From Candidatus Saccharicenans subterraneus (lineage in GTDB: Bacteria > Acidobacteriota > Aminicenantia > Aminicenantales > Saccharicenantaceae): a DNA stretch of 64,000 bases. Location of the stretch: contig QUAH01000005.1 in NCBI GenBank assembly GCA_003426165.1, positions 124,001-188,000 on the forward strand, read 5' to 3'. Below, in pieces: positions 43,105-52,135 of this stretch; the first letter of the stretch is position 1, and each line of letters opens with the position of its first letter. The notes under the pieces were generated by a model. That model was not told the origin of the DNA and made no database searches. It saw nothing but the letters and a program-made list of their open reading frames with translations. Position numbers and translations under genes: made by a program.

Positions 43105-44892
43105 TTATTTCAGGTTGATTTTTTGTTCCAGGTAGCCACCCTTTAGAGAATCATAAATCAGGTTAATCTCTCCCGAGCCTTCCAAAAGCAGCCTGAAGTC
43201 CACGTAGCCGAAGCCAGGGATGCCATTTTCCACCTGGAGATAATTTTTCCGGAGCTTGACCGGTTCGGCCAGCTCACGGAAGCGGTCGGTCAGAATGCCG
43301 GCCGAGACCAGCCTGGCTTTACCTTCAACTTTCAGCATATCCGGACGGTGCAGTTTCCTCATCACCGCCTGGCTCGAAATAGAGGGGGTTACCCGGTCGT
43401 TGGTGATCCTGACGTCCACCTGGTACTGCCCGTTTTCCAGCTTCTTGAGGCTGACTGTTTCCACCTTCAGTCTCGGTAGCTGGTCGGCATGGTACAGGCA
43501 GAAGGCAGCGTTGCGATGGCAGGTTTCGGCCAGCCTGAACAGGGCCGGCACCCGGCGCCCCATCTTCTTGACCCCGCCAATTTCAATCTCGCCGTAGAGC
43601 GGATGCTTGTAAGGCTTCCACTCCACCAGCTGTTCGCCCATCAGCACCAGCTGGTGGTAGATGATTTCCTCCAGGCCGGCCCCGGCCCGGAACATCCGGC
43701 CCCTGACGTCCTCTTCTTCCTCTTCGCCGCCCGCTCTCTGTGCGGCCGGCTGGGTTCCCGCGTACTGGTCAAAATCCAGCTCGTTGGAAAAGGTGAAGAT
43801 GCCGAGCAGATTATAGGTGAAATCTATCGTACCGCCGTAGACGGTGTACATGTCCTTGTAGATGACTATGTAACGGTAGCCGGGGAGAATCTTTTCGCCC
43901 TGCTTTCCGATGTAGTCATAGACCTGGCGGTCCTGGGGAAGGGTCTCGCCCAGGTTCTTAGCTCCAGGCCCGCGCAGAATCATTCCGCCGTAATTGTGGA
44001 AAGACTGGGCTCCCATGATGTTGGGATGGGCCAGGAGAAAATCCCGGACCGCCCTGGTCTCCGGCCAGCAGAAAGGGTAAGGGCCGGCTCCGCGCTGGAC
44101 GTAATTGGGCTGCCAGTTGTAGCCGAAGTTCCGGTTCATGTCGTAGCCACCGGGCCCGTCTTCATTGACCTGGCCATCGCCGTCGTTGTCCAGGCCTTCC
44201 GAGCCCAGCATGATGAATTCGCCCTTTTCCCCGGGCCGGCAGGGGACCATGACCAGTGGATTGTCCGGGCTGGCCTTGTAATTTCCCTTCGGGTCCCGCT
44301 TGCGCATGTAGGTTATCGAGCCATCACCGTCCAGGTCATCCGGGCCATCTTCATCGAGCAGGCCGTCGCGGTCGTCGTCATAGGGGACCAGCCCCGAGCG
44401 TGGCGCGTTGGAGTCGCTGGCCAGGTGCAGGAAATAATCGCGGCTGTCAGGGTTCATGGTGGGAACGATGTAAAAGGCCCGGTCCCGCAGCAGCCTGTCC
44501 ACAAACTCCAGCTTTCCGGAGTTCTTGAGGAGGTAATAGATGGTGTACAGGGACACTTCCGCGCCCTGGATCTCGTTTCCGTGGATGTTACCGTCAATAT
44601 AAAAACCCGGCTTCCTCTCGGCCGGGCCGGTAGCCGGATTATTGATGATGACCGCCCAGATATCCCGGCCCTGGTAGGACTTGCCGATTGATTCCAGCTT
44701 CATCAGGTCGGGATAGGCTCTCTGTAATTCCTTGAGGGCAGCGGTTAGCTCGGCCTGGTCATAAAAATGGTCAAAGCTCAGCCTGACCTCGGGCCTGGTT
44801 TTGCTGGTACCCTGGGCCGAATCGACCTGGCTCAGACCCGACAGCGTGACCATTAAAGCTATAAGTAAAACGATTCTTAGGGTTCGGTTCAT
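43105..44892 (-). CDS. Exported M14 zinc carboxypeptidase
   Basis: 595 residues with an N-terminal signal peptide (about 1-25). The M14 metal site is intact: HxxE in GNIHGNEIQGAE, a third ligand in QSFHNYGG, the substrate Asn-Arg in DMNRNF and a catalytic Glu in TFSNELDF. Two acidic calcium-type loops are inserted in the catalytic domain (DDDRDGLLDEDGPDD and DNDGDGQVNEDG). The C-terminal 110 residues are a beta domain. It trims amino acids from peptides outside the cytoplasm. It lies ten bases after its upstream paralogue and is co-transcribed with it. Confidence 0.9.
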   Translation of the reverse strand: MNRTLRIVLLIALMVTLSGLSQVDSAQGTSKTRPEVRLSFDHFYDQAELTAALKELQRAYPDLMKLESIGKSYQGRDIWAVIINNPATGPAERKPGFYIDGNIHGNEIQGAEVSLYTIYYLLKNSGKLEFVDRLLRDRAFYIVPTMNPDSRDYFLHLASDSNAPRSGLVPYDDDRDGLLDEDGPDDLDGDGSITYMRKRDPKGNYKASPDNPLVMVPCRPGEKGEFIMLGSEGLDNDGDGQVNEDGPGGYDMNRNFGYNWQPNYVQRGAGPYPFCWPETRAVRDFLLAHPNIMGAQSFHNYGGMILRGPGAKNLGETLPQDRQVYDYIGKQGEKILPGYRYIVIYKDMYTVYGGTIDFTYNLLGIFTFSNELDFDQYAGTQPAAQRAGGEEEEEDVRGRMFRAGAGLEEIIYHQLVLMGEQLVEWKPYKHPLYGEIEIGGVKKMGRRVPALFRLAETCHRNAAFCLYHADQLPRLKVETVSLKKLENGQYQVDVRITNDRVTPSISSQAVMRKLHRPDMLKVEGKARLVSAGILTDRFRELAEPVKLRKNYLQVENGIPGFGYVDFRLLLEGSGEINLIYDSLKGGYLEQKINLK

Positions 44893-44902
44893 GGTTGTTC
44901 TC

Positions 44903-46957
44903 CTAATCCACTTTGACCATAGTTTCTATGGGCGATATCCGGTTGCTCCAGACCCTGAGACCAAGGCTGGAGCCTTTCTTGGCCTGGACCGTCCATTCCA
45001 GCTTCCTGACCTCGCCGGCCTGCAGGAACGGCACCTGTTCCACCGGGCGGCCGGCAAAGAGCTTCTGCTTGCCCTCGAGCTTGAGGCTGACCCTGATGGG
45101 GTAGGAGGTCAGGGCCCGCCGTCCCTGAGCGAAGGAGGTGGGCAGAAGACCTTCATTCTGCAGGTAGACCGTCACCCGGTAGAGGTCAGTGCCAAGCTTT
45201 TCAATTTTGGTTTCCCTGATAGACACGCCCGGCAATTTCATCATGAGTTTTCGGCTGAACTGAACATGATATTTGACCGAGGCCTGAAGCTGGTCAGGAG
45301 GCGGCATGTATTTCAGGAAAGGAACAAAGCCGCCGATTTCCACCTGTCCCAGGTCGGAATGCTTAACCGGCTTCCAGCTAACGAAGCCCGCGCCTTTCAA
45401 AACGTTATCGGAATAGGCCGGCAGGTAGGCCTCAGGATTTTCTTCGGCCCCGACCACTCCGGCCCCGGCTGCCCTGGGCATTTTTTCCATCATCTCGGCC
45501 ATCCTGGCCGGGGTGACCTGACCCGACTGAACCATCTTGATCAGCATGGCCGCGTTGAAGTTGGGCGGAGCGCCACGCTCTTTCAGGAAGGCAGCAATTT
45601 TTTCTTCACCCAGGGCCAGGAATTCTTCTGACGACATCGACTTGAGACGGTCGGCAGTCAGCGCGTCCTTTTTTTCTTCTTTTTTGGGTTCCGGTACCTG
45701 CCACAGGTCAAAGGAAAAGACGGGCACTCCGTACTGGTAATAGCAAAAAGCCGGGAAGGAGCCCTTTCCCACACCCCTGGCTCTCTTTTCCAGGTAATCA
45801 AGGCCGATTTCCTTCAGCCCGCCCTTGTAATCCTTCTGGAGCTCTTCGTATATGGCCTGGTCCGAACGGTCAAGGTTCATGGCCGGGCCCAGCCCCAGGA
45901 AGGTGGCCACCAGGCTTTCGTCTATTTCCATGCCGCCACCGAACCCGGAGCTCTTCAGGACATCCACTATTTCCTTCAGCGTATATTCAGTATCCGGGTC
46001 CAGCCCGAGAAAGCCGGCGAACTGGCGGGGAACCCGCACCCGGTCAGCGCCAACCCTGGCCTGTCCGGTCTGCTGCATGTTCAGGAGGTTATTCTCGGTC
46101 GAAAAATTAATCACCATGGCTATGTTGTTATGGTCGAACATGAACTTCAACAGGCCTTCGGTCTCAGGCTCCGACACCGGGTAAAGGCCGGCCCGTTTCT
46201 GGAAGTACTCAAAGTCATGGGGAAAATTGCGGTTGAGCTCGACCCCGCCGGGGCCATCCTCGTTTATCTGGCCATCGCCGTCGTTGTCCAGGCCTTCGGT
46301 GTAGACCTGGTATTCACCCTTTTCTCCCTTTTTCGGGTCAGCCAGTCGCATCAACCTCGGCTCCTTGGGGTCGATTATCCAGCGGCCCTCCGGGGACTTG
46401 ACCCGCATCATCGTGATCAGGCCATCGCCGTTGAGGTCCTCGGGACCGTCCTCGTCGACCAGCCCGTCATTGTCTTCATCCACCGGACGGCTGTTAAATG
46501 TCCTTTCCTGAAGGGGTTTCGAGAAGTAGGCCGAGGCCGCTTCCGGGTTTAAGACGGGAATCACATAGACGGTGTTCCGGTTGAGAAAATCCGTCCAGGC
46601 CTTATCCTGGCCATAGGCGGCAAGAAGGTCTTCGGCCAGCTGCAGGGCGGCCTCGGTACCCGGGAGGTGAATGCCTTCCGAATTGGCTACCACCAGCACC
46701 GCTGGCCTGGCCTTGGGGTCGGGTTTATTATTCCGGGCGGCAATTTCCAGGAGGTAAATTTCCTGGCCACCATAGGATTTGCCTATGGTGCTTAACCGGC
46801 AGATTTCAGGGTATTTACCGGCCAGGCTTTTCAGGCCAGCCACCGCCTCGGCCGGTGAGTGAAACTTCGTTTCCGCCTGGCCGGCCAGCAGGGGAGTGGC
46901 CATTAAGATCAAGAAACCAGTCATTACCAGAAGCAACGGGATTTTTAACCTGGACAT
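44903..46957 (-). CDS. M14-like exported protein with altered active site
   Basis: 684 residues with a signal peptide (about 1-26). It aligns along its length with the next gene's product, including DEDNDGLVDEDGPED, DNDGDGQINEDGPGG and LNRNF. The catalytic residues differ: the HxxE of GNIHGNEIQG reads ANSEGIHLPG (ExxH), the third-ligand His of QSFHNYGG is Ser (INFSTENN), and the catalytic Glu of FSNELDF is Asp (FSFDLWQ). It has an extra segment of about 90 residues (MSSEEFLALGEEK). It is probably not a standard carboxypeptidase and may bind peptides or act as a partner of its paralogue. TATAAT lies at 46988-46993. Confidence 0.82.
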   Translation of the reverse strand: MSRLKIPLLLVMTGFLILMATPLLAGQAETKFHSPAEAVAGLKSLAGKYPEICRLSTIGKSYGGQEIYLLEIAARNNKPDPKARPAVLVVANSEGIHLPGTEAALQLAEDLLAAYGQDKAWTDFLNRNTVYVIPVLNPEAASAYFSKPLQERTFNSRPVDEDNDGLVDEDGPEDLNGDGLITMMRVKSPEGRWIIDPKEPRLMRLADPKKGEKGEYQVYTEGLDNDGDGQINEDGPGGVELNRNFPHDFEYFQKRAGLYPVSEPETEGLLKFMFDHNNIAMVINFSTENNLLNMQQTGQARVGADRVRVPRQFAGFLGLDPDTEYTLKEIVDVLKSSGFGGGMEIDESLVATFLGLGPAMNLDRSDQAIYEELQKDYKGGLKEIGLDYLEKRARGVGKGSFPAFCYYQYGVPVFSFDLWQVPEPKKEEKKDALTADRLKSMSSEEFLALGEEKIAAFLKERGAPPNFNAAMLIKMVQSGQVTPARMAEMMEKMPRAAGAGVVGAEENPEAYLPAYSDNVLKGAGFVSWKPVKHSDLGQVEIGGFVPFLKYMPPPDQLQASVKYHVQFSRKLMMKLPGVSIRETKIEKLGTDLYRVTVYLQNEGLLPTSFAQGRRALTSYPIRVSLKLEGKQKLFAGRPVEQVPFLQAGEVRKLEWTVQAKKGSSLGLRVWSNRISPIETMVKVD

Positions 46958-47144
46958 CAGTCCTCCTTCTTATTTCCGGTTAGATTAATTATACGGATAA
47001 AAACTCACCTGGTTCTGACGAAATCAGTTAAAAAAAATTCCAGGCCATCCGGAAATAAAATTAATTTCAATCTATTTTCATTGTCCGAGCTTCTTATCTT
47101 ATAATGGACACCGAACCGAAGTAAATCAAAAATTGGAGGTCCGC

Positions 47145-50100
47145 ATGTTCAGGCCGCAAAAAGATTCAGGCTTATTATTCCGGCGGATAAGAATCGCCTC
47201 GGTCCGGGTGGTTGTTTGCTGTCTTTTTCTATTCATATTCCTTCTGCCGTCACCGGTTTACTCGCAGCAACCGGACCAGATGGCCGACTACCTGAATAAA
47301 TTTATCACCTGGAGAAACATCGGCCCGGCCGTTCCCGGAGGCCGGACGGTGGACCTTGACGTGGTGGAAAGAAAGCCCTGGATCATCTACGCGGCCGTCG
47401 GTCCCGGCGGCCTCTGGAAGTCAGAAAATAACGGTGTTAGCTGGGCGCCGGTCTTCCAGCGTGAAGCCACGGTCTCGGTGGGAGCGGTGGCCGTGGCCCA
47501 GTCCGCGCCGGAGGTGGTCTGGGTGGGAACCGGGGAAAGCACCAGCCGGAATTCGGTCACCCTCGGAGACGGGGTTTACCGGTCAACCGACGGGGGTAAG
47601 ACCTGGAAGAACATGGGGCTCAAGGATACCAGGCACATCAGCCGGATTATCATCAGCCGGGGCGATCCCAACATCGTTTACGTGGCGGCCATGGGCCACC
47701 TCTGGGGGCCCAACTCTGAGCGGGGAATCTACAAGACCATAGACGGGGGTGCGACCTGGAAGAAAATTCTATATGTTAATGAAAATACAGGATTTAGCGA
47801 CTTGGACATTGACCCTGAAAATTCTCAGGTTCTCTATGCGGCCGCCTACGAGCACCGCCGGTGGCCCTACCGAATGGTCAGCGGCGGACCGGGCAGTGGC
47901 ATTTATAGATCCACCGATGGCGGCTTGACCTGGACCAGGCTTAAGCAGGACCTCCCGGAAGGAATAATGGGGCGGATAGGCCTGGCCGTGGCCAGGAACA
48001 GGCCGGGAGTGGTCTATGCCCTGATTGAACACCAGGACCCGGGCATCTGGCGCTCTGAAGATTACGGCCAGACCTGGAAAAGAACCTGCGACGCCAAGAC
48101 CTATAAAAACGTAAACAACCGACCTTTTTATTACAGCCATATCTATGTTGACCCGAACGATGACCGGACCATCTACGTCCAATCAACAGGGCTTTACGTT
48201 TCCAACGACATGGGCCAGAAATTCCGGGCGATAGGGCAGGGGACTCATCCCGACCACCACGCCCTGTGGATTGACCCGGCCAACCCGCTGCACCTTATAG
48301 ACGGCAATGACGGTGGAATCGATATTACTTACGACGGCGGGAAAACCTGGCTTCCGGTAACCAGCATCGATGCGGCCGAGGTTTACCAGGTGGGCTTTGA
48401 TTACAGCGTGCCCTACAGGGTCTATTGCGGACTCCAGGATAATGGCTGCTGGGGCGGGCCCTCCCATTCGCTGGACAGCCGGGGTATCCTTAATGAGCAC
48501 TGGGAATTCATCAACGGGGGAGACGGTTTTTTTGTCAGGCCGGACCCAAAAAATAGCTTTGTAGTCTATTGCAACTCCCAGAACAACGGCCTGATCAGGA
48601 AAGACCTAAGGCACGGCCTGGGTAAGGGCGTCAGGCCCGAAGCCTCGCTGAATGAGCCCCCTTACCGGTTCAACTGGAACGCACCGATAATGATCTCGCC
48701 CCACGACAGTAACACGGTGTATTGCGCCGGGAACTTCCTGTTCAGGTCAAAAGACGGGGGCTATACCTGGGAGAAAATCAGCCCGGACCTGACCACCAAC
48801 GACCCGGCCAAGCAGGTTGACGGCGTGGGTCCCATAACAGTCGAAAACAGCGGGGCCGAGGTTCACTGCACCATCACCGCCATAGCCGAATCGCCCGTCC
48901 AGGCCGGGGTTCTTTGGTGCGGAACGGATGATGGCAATTTGCAGATTTCCCGGGATGGCGGCCAGACCTGGACCAATGTTATCAGAAACATCCCCGGGCT
49001 TCCCAAGAATTCCTGGTGTTCCAGGGTGGAGGCTTCTCATTTTGAGGCGGGGACAGCCTACGTTGCCTTCGACAACCACCGCAGTGATGATTATTCCCCA
49101 TATGTTTATAAGACCACTGATTTCGGCAAGACCTGGAAATCCCTGCGTTCCAACCTGCCGGATTTCGGATGGATACATGTGGTCAGAGAGCACCCGGAAA
49201 ACAGGAATTTACTGTTTGTTGGAACAGAGTTCGGAATTTATGCAGCTTATAACTCTGGGTTAAGTTGGATAAAAATTCATGGCTCAAATTTACCCACAGT
49301 TGCCGTGCATGATATAGCCATTCATCCCAGGGAAAATGACCTGATCATAGGAACCCATGGTCGAGGCATCTGGATCCTGGATGATATCTGTTATTTGAGC
49401 CAGCTCAGCCAGGAAGTATTTAATTCAGATTTCTATCTTTTTAAGCCCAGGCCGGCCTACCTGTTTTTTAATTCGGGCCGGGGTGATATTTATTCAACTT
49501 TTGGATTCAGGGCTAACAATCCGCCAGCCGGGGCAGGCCTGACTTATTTTGTCAGAAAAGACCTGAGTGGAGATTTAAGAATCACCATTACCTCCGGTGA
49601 TCAAGAACCGATAATTGAACTGTCTCTTCAGAAGAAAGCCGGGCTCAACCGGACGTACTGGAACTTGCAGTTCATGCCCAAAACCGGCGGGGGAGAAAGG
49701 CCCCAGATGACTGGCATTATGAGCGTTATGTGTAACATAACTCCTGGAGAATACGATGTAATTATAAAAATAGGGGAAAAAGAATATAAGTCCAGAATAA
49801 AGGTCCTGCCAGATCCAAGGTTTGAGCTTAACCCGGCAGAACTTCAAAGCCAGTATCAGGTCGTAGCCGAGCTGGCCAAGACCAATAACCTTTATGCCAG
49901 GGCTGCGGCTGCAGCCAGAAACATTTCCAGGGATTTGGAAAAGATAGCTGGCGAAATCAGCACCATTAAAGACGAGGGAACCAGAAAACAAGCCCAGGAT
50001 CAATACAGGAAGTTCATGGACTCATTCAACGCCGTGTCCGAAATTTTCCAGACTGAAGGGACGCTGGTCGGGCTTTCTATTCCTTACCAGAAATTCCTTC

Positions 50101-50333
50101 GGGGTCCTTTGAATATCCGACTTATTACGCTAATTCAGGGCATTGCCGGTTATCCATCAGCGCCAACGACCACTGAATTAAAGCAGGCCGAAGAAGTCAA
50201 CCTCATGGTCCGCGATTCAATTCAGAAATTAAATGAATTCATTAAAAAAGACCTTGATGAATTTAACCACTTCCTCGAAGTGAACAAACTAACGGCGATC
50301 AAGAAACCAGAATTAATCAGCCTGGATAACTGA
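47145..50333 (+). CDS. Large exported Asp-box (BNR/VPS10-like) beta-propeller protein
   Basis: 1062 residues from the ATG at 47145, which has GGAGG five bases upstream. A signal peptide covers about residues 10-38 (VVVCCLFLFIFLL). At least nine Asp-box repeats of the S-x-D-x-G-x-x-W type follow (STDGGKTW, TIDGGATW, SEDYGQTW, SKDGGYTW and others), forming VPS10/sialidase-like propellers over about residues 45-740. The last 320 residues are a beta region plus a helical, coiled-coil-like end. Such proteins are common in protein- and glycan-degrading bacteria and are often labelled glycosyl hydrolase without proof. No sialidase arginine triad is evident. A likely surface binding or scaffold role is inferred. 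Confidence 0.82.
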   Translation: MFRPQKDSGLLFRRIRIASVRVVVCCLFLFIFLLPSPVYSQQPDQMADYLNKFITWRNIGPAVPGGRTVDLDVVERKPWIIYAAVGPGGLWKSENNGVSWAPVFQREATVSVGAVAVAQSAPEVVWVGTGESTSRNSVTLGDGVYRSTDGGKTWKNMGLKDTRHISRIIISRGDPNIVYVAAMGHLWGPNSERGIYKTIDGGATWKKILYVNENTGFSDLDIDPENSQVLYAAAYEHRRWPYRMVSGGPGSGIYRSTDGGLTWTRLKQDLPEGIMGRIGLAVARNRPGVVYALIEHQDPGIWRSEDYGQTWKRTCDAKTYKNVNNRPFYYSHIYVDPNDDRTIYVQSTGLYVSNDMGQKFRAIGQGTHPDHHALWIDPANPLHLIDGNDGGIDITYDGGKTWLPVTSIDAAEVYQVGFDYSVPYRVYCGLQDNGCWGGPSHSLDSRGILNEHWEFINGGDGFFVRPDPKNSFVVYCNSQNNGLIRKDLRHGLGKGVRPEASLNEPPYRFNWNAPIMISPHDSNTVYCAGNFLFRSKDGGYTWEKISPDLTTNDPAKQVDGVGPITVENSGAEVHCTITAIAESPVQAGVLWCGTDDGNLQISRDGGQTWTNVIRNIPGLPKNSWCSRVEASHFEAGTAYVAFDNHRSDDYSPYVYKTTDFGKTWKSLRSNLPDFGWIHVVREHPENRNLLFVGTEFGIYAAYNSGLSWIKIHGSNLPTVAVHDIAIHPRENDLIIGTHGRGIWILDDICYLSQLSQEVFNSDFYLFKPRPAYLFFNSGRGDIYSTFGFRANNPPAGAGLTYFVRKDLSGDLRITITSGDQEPIIELSLQKKAGLNRTYWNLQFMPKTGGGERPQMTGIMSVMCNITPGEYDVIIKIGEKEYKSRIKVLPDPRFELNPAELQSQYQVVAELAKTNNLYARAAAAARNISRDLEKIAGEISTIKDEGTRKQAQDQYRKFMDSFNAVSEIFQTEGTLVGLSIPYQKFLRGPLNIRLITLIQGIAGYPSAPTTTELKQAEEVNLMVRDSIQKLNEFIKKDLDEFNHFLEVNKLTAIKKPELISLDN

Positions 50334-50380
50334 AAATACGAAAATTCCTTATATTCTTTATTATCAATTACTTATAGATA

Positions 50381-50396
50381 TGTCGGCCTGCCGACA
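50381..50396 (+). repeat. 16-base inverted repeat upstream of parA
   Basis: TGTCGGCCTGCCGACA, a near-perfect palindrome with TGTCGG/CCGACA arms. It lies 48 bases after the propeller gene and 101 bases before parA. It could be a terminator stem (a T-rich stretch follows), a parA operator or a parS-like site. It does not match the usual parS sequence. Confidence 0.4.
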
Positions 50397-50422
50397 GGTT
50401 ATAAATTTTTCATAAATTTATC

Positions 50423-50451
50423 TTGTATTTACAAATGCTTTTTTGTATATT
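50423..50451 (+). promoter_or_regulatory. Promoter of parAB
   Basis: TTGTAT (50423-50428), a 17-base spacer and TATATT (50446-50451). The parA ribosome site (GGAGG, 50471-50475) follows about 20 bases later. Confidence 0.5.
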
Positions 50452-50481
50452 TTTATTAAAGCTATTAACCGGAGGATTAGC

Positions 50482-51249
50482 TTGATAATCGCTGTAACCA
50501 ATCAAAAAGGCGGAGTGGGGAAGACCACTACCTGCGTTAATGTTTCTGCCGCCCTGGCCTTGATGGGACATCGTGTTCTCCTGGTGGATATGGACCCGCA
50601 GGCTCATAGCACGATTTCAATAGTTAATAACCCTCACGAGATTCCAAGATCGCTCTTCGATGTTCTGATGGACAAGAATACAAAGATATCTGATGTAATC
50701 GTGAAATCCACCATACCGGGACTGGACGTGGCCATAAGCAGGATATCAATGGCCAAGCTGGAACCGGCTCTGATAGGAGAATTTGATGGCCATTATCGGC
50801 TGAGAGACGCGCTTAATACTGTCCGGGACCATTATGATTATATCTTCATAGATACACCGCCAACACTCGGGCTCATAACCCTTAATGCCCTGGTAGCGGC
50901 CAGCCACATCCTTATACCAATCCAATCGTCCTATTTATGTCTTGAAGGTACCGATGACCTGCTGGAAACCATAGATAAGGTTAAAAAGATTGCCAATCCA
51001 GAGCTGGAAATCATCGGGGTTATCATCACACTGCATGACCGCAGAACAAATATTTCCAAGGATGTGGTTGATAGGATAATTGAAGTATTTGGCGATAAGG
51101 TCTTTAAGACCTATATTTCCAAGAGCGTCAAGCTGGAGGAAAGCCCGGCTTATAAAGAAAGCATATTTACCTTTGCCCCTGATTCCATAGGGGCTATTCA
51201 ATATAAATCTGTGGCCGAGGAGTTGATCGAACGTGCAAACAAAAACTAA
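50482..51249 (+). CDS. parA: ParA/Soj family partition ATPase
   Basis: 255 residues from a TTG start at 50482, which has a perfect GGAGG six bases upstream and begins exactly at the IIAVTNQKGGVGKTT P-loop. The deviant Walker A KGGVGKTT, Walker A' VDMDPQA and Walker B DTPPTLGL are present. There is no N-terminal HTH, so it is Soj-like rather than the P1 ParA type. It drives DNA segregation with ParB, whose gene overlaps its last 17 bases. Codon use is more AT-rich than in the genes before 47 kb. Confidence 0.9.
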   Translation: MIIAVTNQKGGVGKTTTCVNVSAALALMGHRVLLVDMDPQAHSTISIVNNPHEIPRSLFDVLMDKNTKISDVIVKSTIPGLDVAISRISMAKLEPALIGEFDGHYRLRDALNTVRDHYDYIFIDTPPTLGLITLNALVAASHILIPIQSSYLCLEGTDDLLETIDKVKKIANPELEIIGVIITLHDRRTNISKDVVDRIIEVFGDKVFKTYISKSVKLEESPAYKESIFTFAPDSIGAIQYKSVAEELIERANKN

Positions 51250-52135
51250 AAAATCAGGTCTTCCTGACAATTTAATCATGAGGCATGATCCTCATTTTGT
51301 TGAGCTGATTGCCTCCAAGACCTCAGCTCCCAGGATAAGAATGATCCCGCTTGATAGAATAGAGCCAAATCCCAGGCAGCCGCGCAGCGAGCTGGGAGAT
51401 ATCCAGGAACTAATGGATTCAATCAAGGCCAAGGGCGTCCTGGAGCCGATCATCGTCAGGCCTAAGGGCGAAAAATTTGAGATTATTGCCGGAGAAAGGC
51501 GATTCGTGGCCTCAAAAAACCTGGGCCTGAAAGAAATTCCGTGCATTGAGATGACTGTTGACGACCAGGAGGCCATGGAAATCAGCCTCATTGAGAACCT
51601 GCAGCGAAAGGATCTTGATATATTTGAAGAGGCTGACGGCCTTAAGGCCCTCATGAATCTTTACGGGTACAGCCACCAGGAGGTTGCTGATAAGATCGGC
51701 AAAGCTAGGTCTACCATTACTGAAATTATTTCAGTCAGCCGTATACCCGTTGAGCTCCGCGAAAAACTTAAAAAGGCCGGCATAACCAGCCGCAGTACCA
51801 TAATTGAGATTGCCAAAGTCGAACCTGAAACTTTAATGGCCCAGGTCGTGGACCGAATCATTCAAAACCGGCTCACCAGGACTGATACCCGCGACCTGAC
51901 CAAGCTTTTTAAGGAAAAAGAAGAAAAAGAAAAGGAGAAACCTAAATTTTTCGTATTTAATTATGTACCAAAGGACAATAAGAGCTTCAGGCTCAGAATA
52001 GAATTTAAGAAACAGGTTGTAACCAGGCAGGAATTGATCAATATCCTTGAGGGGATTATCAGGCAACTTAAGGAAGAATCAGGGGGCAAAGCCAATCCCG
52101 GGCAACTAAAGCTTGACGATAACCAGGATAAATAA
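51233..52135 (+). CDS. parB: ParB/Spo0J family partition protein
   Basis: 300 residues starting from GTG inside the parA end; an ATG 15 codons later (51278) is an alternative. The ParB N-domain has PNPRQPRSE, IIVRPKGEKFEIIAGERRF and SLIENLQRKDLD (the CTP-binding region). A KorB-type HTH follows (GYSHQEVADKIGKARSTI). The C-terminal third has a highly charged segment (KEKEEKEKEKPK) before a terminal dimerisation domain. No parS site of the usual sequence was found nearby. It is the last recognisable gene before the AT-rich island. Confidence 0.88.
   Translation: MQTKTKKSGLPDNLIMRHDPHFVELIASKTSAPRIRMIPLDRIEPNPRQPRSELGDIQELMDSIKAKGVLEPIIVRPKGEKFEIIAGERRFVASKNLGLKEIPCIEMTVDDQEAMEISLIENLQRKDLDIFEEADGLKALMNLYGYSHQEVADKIGKARSTITEIISVSRIPVELREKLKKAGITSRSTIIEIAKVEPETLMAQVVDRIIQNRLTRTDTRDLTKLFKEKEEKEKEKPKFFVFNYVPKDNKSFRLRIEFKKQVVTRQELINILEGIIRQLKEESGGKANPGQLKLDDNQDK

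Noticed and set aside
43489-44691. A 400-codon open frame antisense to the M14 gene
   Set aside because: Shadow of the M14 coding frame; no recognisable protein features.
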